5,782 nucleotides of DNA. Origin: Minisyncoccota bacterium (GTDB lineage Bacteria; Patescibacteriota; Minisyncoccia; Phycocordibacterales; JAQTLZ01). Positions within the stretch are counted from its first letter, which is position 1; each line of letters begins with the position of its first letter. Below, piece by piece: positions 1 to 4,766 of this stretch. The DNA is taken from assembly GCA_028710915.1 (NCBI GenBank), contig JAQTTF010000044.1:1-5782 (forward strand), read 5' to 3'. The notes beneath the pieces are model-generated. The model did no database searches, was not told where the DNA came from, and saw only the letters and a program-made list of their open reading frames with translations. Position numbers and translations under genes: made by a program.

Positions 1-20
1 ATACAAGGATGAGCGCCGAC

Positions 21-117
21 GTTCTCTTGAAAAACAGAACTCTAGTAGCGAAAGCGATACCACACACTCTCTTTTGAAAACGTAGTGAGGGGTTGTGCGA
101 GGGTGTGAAAACAACCC
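21..117 (+). ncRNA. Candidate structured RNA with interlocking helices
   Basis: Several helices nest here. A short hairpin (GTTCT...AGAAC) lies at about 21-40, followed by a GC-GAAA-GC tetraloop-like element near 48-55. Then 63-71 (CACACTCTC) can pair with 99-107 (GAGGGTGTG; 9 bp, one G-U pair), and 90-96 (GGGTTGT) can pair with 111-117 (ACAACCC; 7 bp). The last two interlock, so they either form an H-type pseudoknot or exclude each other like a switch. The 3-nt linker at 108-110 is short for spanning a 9-bp stem, which favours mutual exclusion. I do not recognise a named RNA family, and the plus strand is assumed only from the direction of the genes. Confidence 0.3.
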
Positions 118-123
118 GACGCT

Positions 124-148
124 GGGGAGAGGATAACTTCCTCTCCCC
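124..148. repeat. Perfect 9-bp hairpin
   Basis: GGGGAGAGG (124-132) pairs perfectly with CCTCTCCCC (140-148) around a 7-base loop. No T-tract follows on either strand, so it is not a standard intrinsic terminator. It lies between the interlocking helices upstream and the long hairpin downstream, which suggests part of a larger RNA fold or a protein-binding palindrome. Confidence 0.6.
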
Positions 149-156
149 AAATGGAC

Positions 157-211
157 GCGTGCAAGATGAACGGCTCAAATGGTGGAATTGAGCCGTTCAT
201 CTTCTGCACGC
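157..211. repeat. Long 22-bp hairpin with 2-nt bulge
   Basis: Bases 157-178 pair with 188-211. All positions match except a 2-nt bulge (203-204), around a 9-base loop (179-187). It is the strongest inverted repeat in the window. No T-tract follows on either strand, so it is not a typical intrinsic terminator. It could be the stem of a structured RNA, a recombination or attachment site, or a palindromic repeat. The perfect pairing implies either recent origin or strong selection on structure. Confidence 0.65.
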
Positions 212-289
212 ACACTGGCATCTAGGCGCGAGTAGCCCTAGCGGAAATGCCCGAGGCGGATGCCGAGGGTGTACTTAGTGAACAAGTAC
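212..289 (+). ncRNA. Candidate branched RNA fold
   Basis: ACAC (212-215) can pair with GTGT (269-272), and GGCATC (217-222) with GATGCC (259-264). Together these close a domain holding a CTAGG/CCTAG hairpin (222-241, sharing one base) and a small GCC-CGA-GGC hairpin (249-257). Next to it GTACTT (271-276) pairs with AAGTAC (284-289), and CTTAGT (274-279) can instead pair with ACTAAG (312-317), an alternative or pseudoknot contact. The following bases include CCACAGAGAAAC, reminiscent of the conserved ACAGA(G/A)A segment of RNase P RNA, but the other conserved RNase P blocks are missing. I cannot assign a family. Confidence 0.3.
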
Positions 290-345
290 CACAGAGAAAC
301 AGATATGCTAAACTAAGCCCGAGTACCTTGTATTCGAGTTCCGTC

Positions 346-367
346 GTTCTCCTCTTCAAAGGAGAAC
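346..367. repeat. Perfect 8-bp hairpin before C-rich tract
   Basis: GTTCTCCT (346-353) pairs with AGGAGAAC (360-367) around a 6-base loop. On the plus strand it is followed at once by a C-rich tract (367-383), not by T residues, so it is not an intrinsic terminator in that direction. The minus strand also lacks a T-tract. Confidence 0.5.
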
Positions 368-457
368 CCGCCCCCCGCCCGCCACTCCATTCCGAAAAAA
401 GAAATCCGCGCGAAACAAAATTTGCATGGATGCATTTGTGGCTGGGCTGGGGGCGGA

Positions 458-477
458 CTGCGCGGTACTCCGCGCAG
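458..477. repeat. Perfect 8-bp G+C-rich hairpin
   Basis: CTGCGCGG (458-465) pairs with CCGCGCAG (470-477) around the 4-base loop TACT. It is very G+C-rich against the rest of the window and sits in the block counted at 65% G+C. No T-tract follows. It appears to belong to the same hairpin series as its neighbours. Confidence 0.55.
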
Positions 478-546
478 GACGGACGAGTTAGGGTTCGTTC
501 GGATTTTGTTGGAAGAAAGTTCGAACTTCGTTCAGTAGTCTCAGCA

Positions 547-567
547 AAAATTTCCGAAGGAAATTTT
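547..567. repeat. Perfect A/T-rich hairpin, possible weak bidirectional terminator
   Basis: AAAATTTCC (547-555) pairs with GGAAATTTT (559-567) around the loop GAA. Flanking CAG (542-544) and CTG (568-570) extend the stem past a 2-nt bulge. The arm ends in four T on both strands, so weak bidirectional termination is conceivable, but the stem is A/T-rich and the T-run short. Confidence 0.45.
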
Positions 568-598
568 CTGCCCGAAGTAACGGGGGTTACTTCGGCAG
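568..598. repeat. Perfect 10-bp hairpin with GGGG loop
   Basis: CCGAAGTAAC (572-581) pairs with GTTACTTCGG (586-595) around GGGG, and three more pairs (568-570 with 596-598) extend it past one bulged base. It directly abuts the preceding hairpin, so the two would stack in a transcript. No T-tract follows. Confidence 0.55.
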
Positions 599-608
599 GG
601 ACTCGAAG

Positions 609-647
609 CCTGTTTGAGTATTTTTTCGGAGAAAAAATCCAAACAGG
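609..647. repeat. Long imperfect hairpin
   Basis: CCTGTTTG (609-616) pairs with CAAACAGG (640-647), and after a small bulged section six T and C (621-627) pair with G and six A (631-637) around the loop GGA. It directly precedes the first copy of the 25-bp direct repeat. Read on the plus strand the T-run lies inside the stem, not after it, so this is not a standard terminator. Confidence 0.5.
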
Positions 648-649
648 AT

Positions 650-674
650 ACTGGTCGTGTAACGACCGAGATTC
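650..674. repeat. 25-bp direct repeat, copy 1 (hairpin unit)
   Basis: This 25-base unit recurs exactly at 739-763. Inside it GGTCGT (653-658) pairs with ACGACC (662-667) around GTA, so each copy is a hairpin. The 64 bases between the copies are unrelated to the unit and carry their own inverted repeat, AGGTCCC (676-682) with GGGACCT (712-718). The unit resembles a tRNA anticodon arm in shape, but no D arm, T arm or acceptor stem can be completed around it. Confidence 0.8.
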
Positions 675-738
675 CAGGTCCCGCAGCTTTGGCCGGAAAA
701 AACAGACAATAGGGACCTCCCTCTGGATTAAAGGGTGC

Positions 739-763
739 ACTGGTCGTGTAACGACCGAGATTC
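739..763. repeat. 25-bp direct repeat, copy 2 (hairpin unit)
   Basis: This is the exact second copy of the unit at 650-674, ending 17 bases before the start codon of the first gene. Its hairpin arms are at 742-747 and 751-756. Lying where the -35 region of that gene would be, it could act as an operator, or as the end of a palindromic insertion. Identity stops sharply at both ends. Confidence 0.8.
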
Positions 764-780
764 TCTGATAAATCATTCAT

Positions 781-1692
781 ATGGATATAAAAGAAATCGG
801 AGCGCAATTCAGTTTGGTCGTTAAAAAAGCGGAACGTGTTTCGCACGCTATTCTTTCTGAAGTCTATATAATAAACGGGACGCATGTTCTACGCTCACGC
901 GTCCTTGAGTCTGGCGTTATTGACCGATTTAAAAATGAGTGCGTCCTCATTGATCATATTCGTAGTCGCGTGCCGATTCAGTTTCCATCCTTAATAAGCA
1001 CTAAGGACGGAACAAATCATTTGATTATCGACAAGTTTTTGTGGACGGCATATCCGCTCATACAAGGCGACATTCTTTGTAGTTGGTGGGAGCTCGAAAA
1101 ACTCTCGCCCGAGCAGGAGAAAAACACTTTCGTTACTCTCAAAAAGTTGCATACAGACACAGCCGGTATACTTTCTGATGTTTCTGACATAACGCAATAT
1201 CATTTTTTGAATGATGTACGACAGCGATTTTCTGACCCTGATCCATTGCTTAGCGAGAAAGAGAAAAAGCGTATCCAGCAATCGATAGATTATGTTGTTG
1301 CGCGCGAAGAACGCTTTGCTGAATCAGAAAAGTGTTTTGTCCACGGCGATTATCATCCTGGCAATACCATTTTTAAGGGCAGCAAAGTGGTTGGCCTCCT
1401 CGACCTCGATTGGTCACGAAAAGGTTATGGAATTGAAGATTTGGCTTACACTGTGATGATGTTTTTGCGAGACTACAGACTGCCGAAGTTTCTATTTAAA
1501 AAAGAGAAATTAGCAAATTATATAAAATGGTACGACCTCGCTCGTGAACAAGTGCGAGATCTTCACGAGTATCTCATTTTGTACACTTTCTATGATGTGC
1601 ACTTATTTGATCGTCTGAGTAGTATTCCAGACCCAAAGAAATTTCGAGCTTTCCAGCGTGCTTTCTTAAATGAGATTTGTGAGCAATTTTGA
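781..1692 (+). CDS. APH-fold small-molecule kinase (phosphotransferase family)
   Basis: A 303-residue protein of the aminoglycoside-phosphotransferase/choline-kinase-like fold, which moves the gamma-phosphate of ATP to a small hydroxylated substrate in the cytoplasm. The catalytic loop HGDYHPGN (188-195) gives the likely base D190 and metal ligand N195. LLDLDW (206-211) supplies the metal-binding D208, and GIEDLAY (217-223) is the family's following Asp-Leu segment. The N-lobe has the usual strand-turn pattern (VLR at 36-38, then E53) and a YPLIQG hinge-like segment (91-96). Length is normal for the family. The ATG at 781 has no Shine-Dalgarno sequence; TGATAAATC just upstream (766-774) resembles an extended -10 box and would give a leaderless mRNA. 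The substrate cannot be read from sequence, and antibiotic resistance should not be assumed. It is the first gene after the hairpin-rich region. Confidence 0.82.
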   Translation: MDIKEIGAQFSLVVKKAERVSHAILSEVYIINGTHVLRSRVLESGVIDRFKNECVLIDHIRSRVPIQFPSLISTKDGTNHLIIDKFLWTAYPLIQGDILCSWWELEKLSPEQEKNTFVTLKKLHTDTAGILSDVSDITQYHFLNDVRQRFSDPDPLLSEKEKKRIQQSIDYVVAREERFAESEKCFVHGDYHPGNTIFKGSKVVGLLDLDWSRKGYGIEDLAYTVMMFLRDYRLPKFLFKKEKLANYIKWYDLAREQVRDLHEYLILYTFYDVHLFDRLSSIPDPKKFRAFQRAFLNEICEQF

Positions 1693-1731
1693 TTCACCTC
1701 TTAACTACACTCATTGAAATTACTTCAGAAA

Positions 1732-1762
1732 TTGAGGATTTAATTCCCGGAAATGCTATACT
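1732..1762 (+). promoter_or_regulatory. Extended -10 promoter for the P-loop kinase
   Basis: TGCTATACT (1754-1762) matches the extended -10 form TGnTATAAT at all but one position. A weak -35 (TTGAGG, 1732-1737) lies 19 bp upstream, a long spacer that an extended -10 tolerates. A start about 7 bases downstream falls at about 1769-1770, on the ATG itself, so the transcript would be leaderless. Confidence 0.5.
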
Positions 1763-1769
1763 TGATTTT

Positions 1770-2279
1770 ATGAAACTACTTGTCTTAAACGGAGCTTCTT
1801 GTTCGGGGAAAAGTACTATTATAAAAAACATAATGAAAGAGAAAGAAGGCTATTTTCATCTTTCTTACGATTCTCTCAAGTGGCAATTTTCTAAGTATGT
1901 ATCGGGTAAATACTACAAAGATATCCATATCATTATGTTATCTATTCTGGATGCGGTATGTAAATTAAAACACAATGTCATTTGTGAGGCATATCATAGA
2001 GAATCTCGAGAAAAACTCATTTCTTTGGCAAAAGAGTACGGATACCAAATAATCGAAATCAATTTGGAAGCTGACTTCGAAGTGTTATCAGAAAGATTTG
2101 AACAGAGGGTATCGGAAGCTTTGGCGAATCCTGAGAAAAGGGTGGCTAATCGGACTATAGAGAGATTCACAGAACTTTTTGATATATATCAAAAAGAAAA
2201 AAATCCGTCTGCTATTATTTTCAGAACCGATACCAAAAGTATAAAGGAAGTTTCTGATGCCGTAATTGCACTCTTGTAG
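1770..2279 (+). CDS. Small P-loop kinase (AAA_33/zeta-like nucleoside or sugar kinase fold)
   Basis: A 169-residue P-loop NTPase. The Walker A motif GASCSGKST (residues 8-16) follows the first strand, D34 sits where such kinases bind substrate, ICEA (71-74) looks like the second core strand with E73, and an Arg-rich lid (R109, R113, R124, R128) precedes the last helices. This matches small kinases of the AAA_33, chloramphenicol-phosphotransferase-like and zeta-toxin-like groups; which substrate is used is not visible. The frame is open back to a TTG at 1689, but I chose ATG 1770: it puts the P-loop at residue 8, as is usual, and lies 7 bases after a good extended -10 box. No Shine-Dalgarno sequence is present. 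The next gene starts 5 bp after its stop. Two blocks counted by hand are only 28-33% G+C, lower than the gene before it. Confidence 0.72.
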   Translation: MKLLVLNGASCSGKSTIIKNIMKEKEGYFHLSYDSLKWQFSKYVSGKYYKDIHIIMLSILDAVCKLKHNVICEAYHRESREKLISLAKEYGYQIIEINLEADFEVLSERFEQRVSEALANPEKRVANRTIERFTELFDIYQKEKNPSAIIFRTDTKSIKEVSDAVIALL

Positions 2280-2284
2280 ATAAT

Positions 2285-2911
2285 ATGACAGGTCACAAAA
2301 TAAAAGCCATAACGTTCGATTATGCTGGAGTCATTATGTTGTATGGAAACGGTGGTATGGTAGAGAGGGTTTCTAAGTTATTGGGTGTGCGGAGCGATAT
2401 ATTTAAAGAGGTTTATTTAAAACATAACCACTTATCGAATGTAGAGAATCTTGAATGGGGAGAGATGTTTTTAAAAGTTGTTTCTCATTTTGATAAGAGC
2501 AAAGAGATGGAGAAGAAAGTATTGGACCTGATCGAGGAAGACAGATTAAAAAGAAAGCTTAATACAGAACTCATCAATTTCCTTCCTGTGTTGAGAAATT
2601 TGGGTTTTAAAGTTGGAATTTTAAGCAATTATACGAAAAAGCTTAGAAAGATTTTGAATGACCAAGACATTACGAAATTAGTAGATACGATAGTTGTCTC
2701 AGGAGAAGTTGGTGTTCAAAAACCACAGAAGGAAATCTTTGAAATCTTGTTTCAAAGATTAGACGTAAAACCTGAAGAGACTATTTTCATTGATGATTCT
2801 GGAAATAGTCTGGCGACAGCCGCTGAAATAGGCTACACTCCGATTTTGTTCAAAAATAACGAACAATTAAGAAATGATTTGCAGAGATTAGGAATATTTC
2901 TGGGCACTTGA
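2285..2911 (+). CDS. HAD-superfamily hydrolase, D+2 acid/base Asp replaced by Ala
   Basis: A 208-residue haloacid-dehalogenase-fold hydrolase of the cap-1 (HAD-IA) type. The motifs are in order: motif I FDYAGV (11-16) with nucleophile D12; a helical cap at about 20-90; motif II ILSN (112-115) with S114; motif III K146 in GVQKP (143-147); motif IV FIDD (168-171) with D170 and D171, which bind Mg. Most HAD phosphatases have Asp two residues after the nucleophile as acid/base; here that residue is A14. Phosphonatase (DWAGT) and dehalogenases (DAYGT) also lack it, as do some FDxGGV/FDxGNV relatives, so the reaction may not be simple phosphate-ester hydrolysis. The gene starts 5 bp after the P-loop kinase and has no Shine-Dalgarno sequence, so it is probably in the same transcript. 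It shares the low G+C of that gene (30% in one counted block). Confidence 0.82.
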   Translation: MTGHKIKAITFDYAGVIMLYGNGGMVERVSKLLGVRSDIFKEVYLKHNHLSNVENLEWGEMFLKVVSHFDKSKEMEKKVLDLIEEDRLKRKLNTELINFLPVLRNLGFKVGILSNYTKKLRKILNDQDITKLVDTIVVSGEVGVQKPQKEIFEILFQRLDVKPEETIFIDDSGNSLATAAEIGYTPILFKNNEQLRNDLQRLGIFLGT

Positions 2912-2935
2912 ATTTTTTAAATACCGTTGTATAAT
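2908..2935 (+). promoter_or_regulatory. Consensus-like promoter for the histidine phosphatase gene
   Basis: A perfect -10 TATAAT (2930-2935) lies 16 bp after TTGAAT (2908-2913), which overlaps the HAD stop codon. Transcription would start near 2942, leaving only 3-4 bases before the ATG at 2946. The gene therefore appears to have its own promoter and an almost leaderless mRNA. Confidence 0.65.
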
Positions 2936-2945
2936 AGAGTTCTGA

Positions 2946-3545
2946 ATGCGGATATTCCTTATTCGGCACGGACAGACAACTGGCGATATAGAAAATCGCT
3001 ACGGAGGCAGATACGATGATTATCTTACTGAAAAAGGGCGCGAGCAGGCAAAAGTCCTGGCTCGTTTTCTAAAAGATAAAGGCATAGAAGTAATATTTTC
3101 AAGTCCCTATGTTCGCGCCACAGAAACCTCTCAAATTATCGCTCGCGAGGCAAACTGCGAAATTATAATCAAAGACGATCTCCGAGGAAGAAATCAATAC
3201 GGTTTTCTTTCGGGGGTCAGAAGGGAAGAAGCACAGGAAAAATATCCCAAACAGGTGGAACTTTTAAAAGACAGACTGAATGTGATTGAAGATGCGGAAT
3301 CGTATGAAGATTTTCAAGAAAGAGTCACAAAAACATTTAAAGCGATTACGAATAATTCAAAATACAAAACTATCGCCATCATTGCCCACGGTGGGCCTCC
3401 TCGAGTGCTTTTTCGAGATATATTAAAGTGGGGCGAGATAAGTGAAATCGGTGATTGCGCGCTTGTTGAGTTAGAAAAGAAAGGAGATAGTTTTTCTCTG
3501 ATTCGTTATGAAGGATTTGAACTAAATTTTCAACCCCCCGTTTGA
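2946..3545 (+). CDS. Histidine phosphatase superfamily (phosphoglycerate-mutase-like), acid Glu missing
   Basis: A 199-residue histidine-phosphatase-family protein; members remove or move phosphate through a phosphohistidine. LIRHGQT (5-11) holds the catalytic R7 and H8; SSPYVRATET (52-61) gives the phosphate-binding R57; AHGG (147-150) gives the second catalytic H148. The region LRGRNQYGFLSG (79-90) aligns with the usual LxERxxG...G segment, but the general-acid Glu is replaced by G81. GGA to GAA would be a single base change, so a point mutation, a sequencing error or a real shift in chemistry are all possible. Length is normal for the family. It has its own promoter and no Shine-Dalgarno sequence. 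Substrate is unknown; sugar phosphates, nucleotide-loop intermediates or a regulatory role all fit. Confidence 0.82.
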   Translation: MRIFLIRHGQTTGDIENRYGGRYDDYLTEKGREQAKVLARFLKDKGIEVIFSSPYVRATETSQIIAREANCEIIIKDDLRGRNQYGFLSGVRREEAQEKYPKQVELLKDRLNVIEDAESYEDFQERVTKTFKAITNNSKYKTIAIIAHGGPPRVLFRDILKWGEISEIGDCALVELEKKGDSFSLIRYEGFELNFQPPV

Positions 3546-3570
3546 AGGTTTTCTTAGACAAAATTTCAAC

Positions 3571-4644
3571 ATGCTAGACTCTGAAGCAAAAAGTATCTAT
3601 ACGGGAGAAACAATACGGACGACTCTTGAGTTTGAGCTTGAACGGATGAAGCAAATAGTCGCGAATAAAACGAAGACCTTTCGACCCGTCAAAAGACAGG
3701 ATCTCTTGTCACAGATCTATCATATTTTCAAATCCTCTTCTAGAGTTGCGATAAATAAAGAAGAAGAGATAAAAATAAAACAGGTAATTTCGTATTACAT
3801 TGAGAAGCAGGAACCAATAAAAGTATCATTTCTGTGGGCTTTGTTCTGGATGTCTCAGACTCCTTGGAAATTTGTCGACTATACGACGGTCGATCCACGT
3901 CTCGGCGATTACTGGATGTTTTACTGGCTGAGTCTAGTGAATAATAAAGTTTCGAAGATTTTCCCTCCAGGATGTATTTTTTACATCATCGACGAGTATG
4001 AAATGGTGAAAGAAATGGGTTTGACAAAAGTTGATGCGATGTACAGAAAAAGTTGCCTGTATCCCGTGTACAGTCAATTCAGCTGTATTCGAGTCATTGA
4101 AATACCGCATTTTTCCTCCCTGCCTACTATAGAGAAGTTGAATGAAAGTGAAGTCCTGGCTACCATTTTGTCGACTCCAAAACTTGTGAGTGCGATAGAT
4201 CAGAGCTCCACCAAGGAACTCATGGATGTTTTTTACCATCATGGCGACAGAGATTTTGGTCATCTGAAGAGTCTGGTACCAAAAAATATCTGGTTGGCAG
4301 GAGAGCGTATAAAAACAAAAATGAATCAGCTAGCTGCGGCGCGCTGGACTACAGGATGGCTTGAAAAGGAAATTCTCGGAGGGGAACCTTATATCGACTC
4401 GGCAACGACGGATAAAGGCCGATGGTCGCCAAATGCTTGGCAATTTGCTATGCCTCAGCACGGCGGGAGTGTCCTTGATTACGATCAAGTCCGATCTCAC
4501 TACTCGATATGCAATTTTCCGGAATATCGGCTTGTCGGAGAAAATAAGCCTGTAAAAATAATAAATAAGGATGGGAAAGAGTATGTATTTTATTGGCTTA
4601 AGGAACCGGATAAAAATGAGGGTCACTTCGCTGGTGGGGCTTGA
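3571..4644 (+). CDS. Putative Dit1/PvcA-like (isonitrile-synthase family) protein
   Basis: A 357-residue soluble protein I cannot name with certainty. Its segment order resembles Dit1/PvcA enzymes, which turn the amino group of tyrosine or tryptophan into an isonitrile (PvcA) or a formyl group (Dit1). EPIKVSFLWA (81-90), TPWK (97-100), DPRLGDYW (108-115) and FPPGCIFYIIDEY (131-143) parallel the family's EPxxFxxPA, sPNPxKV, PDxxE and YxPGAxxxxxsDG blocks. Near the end, a W-x(4)-PQHGG stretch (290-299) and NKDGKEYVFYWL (332-343) parallel TPWHG and the final dG-x-yy segment. The match is from memory of the family, and several consensus residues differ. HHGDRDFGH (223-231) is a further metal- or phosphate-binding-looking patch. 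It starts 25 bp after the histidine phosphatase, without Shine-Dalgarno or a clear promoter, so it may be cotranscribed. Confidence 0.45.
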   Translation: MLDSEAKSIYTGETIRTTLEFELERMKQIVANKTKTFRPVKRQDLLSQIYHIFKSSSRVAINKEEEIKIKQVISYYIEKQEPIKVSFLWALFWMSQTPWKFVDYTTVDPRLGDYWMFYWLSLVNNKVSKIFPPGCIFYIIDEYEMVKEMGLTKVDAMYRKSCLYPVYSQFSCIRVIEIPHFSSLPTIEKLNESEVLATILSTPKLVSAIDQSSTKELMDVFYHHGDRDFGHLKSLVPKNIWLAGERIKTKMNQLAAARWTTGWLEKEILGGEPYIDSATTDKGRWSPNAWQFAMPQHGGSVLDYDQVRSHYSICNFPEYRLVGENKPVKIINKDGKEYVFYWLKEPDKNEGHFAGGA

Positions 4645-4689
4645 AATTTTTGTAAGAGTCAAAATTCTCTAACTCATAGCTTGTAATTT

Positions 4690-4698
4690 TGTTATAAT
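4690..4698 (+). promoter_or_regulatory. Extended -10 promoter upstream of the BshC-like gene
   Basis: TGTTATAAT (4690-4698) is a perfect extended -10 element (TGn plus TATAAT). I see no good -35, which is common for extended -10 promoters. A start 7 bases on falls at about 4705, on the ATG of a 13-codon frame and 62 bases before the BshC-like ATG. The BshC-like and deacetylase genes can therefore be transcribed apart from the preceding gene. Confidence 0.6.
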
Positions 4699-4704
4699 CT
4701 AGCG

Positions 4705-4746
4705 ATGCAAAATATTCTCTCTAATCTGCCGAGTTGCGCAAATTGA
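4705..4746 (+). CDS. Possible leaderless 13-aa leader ORF (MQNILSNLPSCAN)
   Basis: An ATG lies exactly where transcripts from the extended -10 box should start and opens a 13-codon frame ending in TGA, 20 bp before the BshC-like ATG and in a different frame from it. It contains one Cys codon near the end. In mycobacteria, leaderless Cys-containing upstream frames are known to regulate cysteine-related genes. Here only one Cys is present and no attenuator hairpin is obvious, so it may simply be an untranslated leader. Confidence 0.25.
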   Translation: MQNILSNLPSCAN

Positions 4747-4766
4747 AAGTCTAATATACGCAAACA

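Larger units (their letters stand above)
1..780. other. Hairpin-dense non-coding region
   Basis: This stretch has no convincing gene. Long open frames exist on both strands (about 222-776 on the minus strand, 247-768 on the plus strand), but their translations are low-complexity, have no recognisable motif, and are kept open by G+C-rich inverted repeats. One 60-base block counted by hand (421-480) is 65% G+C, against roughly 28-55% in blocks sampled from the genes. By eye I find about a dozen inverted repeats of 6-22 bp, one exact direct repeat pair and a C-rich tract; the clearest are listed separately. It may hold one or more structured RNAs, a chain of transcription end points, or palindromic mobile repeats. 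The window opens inside it, so its left edge is unknown. Confidence 0.75.

Noticed and set aside
230..275. tmRNA 5' domain
   Set aside because: GATGCCGAGGGTG recalls the GTGCATGCCGAGG stretch of tmRNA, but there is no upstream TTCGAC segment, no tag reading frame and no tRNA-like 3' end with CCA.
212..330. RNase P RNA
   Set aside because: CCACAGAGAAAC resembles one conserved RNase P segment, but the GAGGAAAGTCCGGGC block, the GGTAAGAG block and the 3' ACAGAACCCGGCTTA block are not found in the window.
650..763. tRNA genes or tRNA remnants
   Set aside because: The repeat can be drawn as an anticodon arm with a 7-base loop, but no D arm, T loop (TTCRA) or acceptor stem can be completed around either copy.
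650..763. CRISPR array
   Set aside because: There are only two repeats, the 64-bp spacing is long for a CRISPR spacer, and no cas gene is present.
222..776. Long open frames on both strands in the hairpin region
   Set aside because: Translations show no family motif, are rich in Arg/Ser/Pro, and both strands stay open because of inverted repeats. The repeat unit gives the same short peptide twice in the minus-strand readings, a sign of a translated non-coding repeat.
781..1692. Antibiotic-resistance aminoglycoside kinase
   Set aside because: The catalytic motifs define the fold only; nothing in the substrate region points to aminoglycosides, and most family members in such genomes act on other metabolites.
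1689..1769. Upstream TTG start for the P-loop kinase, overlapping the previous stop
   Set aside because: It would add 27 residues before a P-loop that is normally near the N-terminus, uses a rare start codon, and places a good extended -10 promoter inside the gene.
4330..4662. Minus-strand and alternate-frame open frames inside the Dit1/PvcA-like gene and other genes
   Set aside because: They lie wholly within or across better-supported plus-strand genes and show no family features.
4645..4692. Intrinsic terminator after the Dit1/PvcA-like gene
   Set aside because: Only a weak AAAATT/AATTTT pairing is present, with no G+C-rich stem followed by a T-run.
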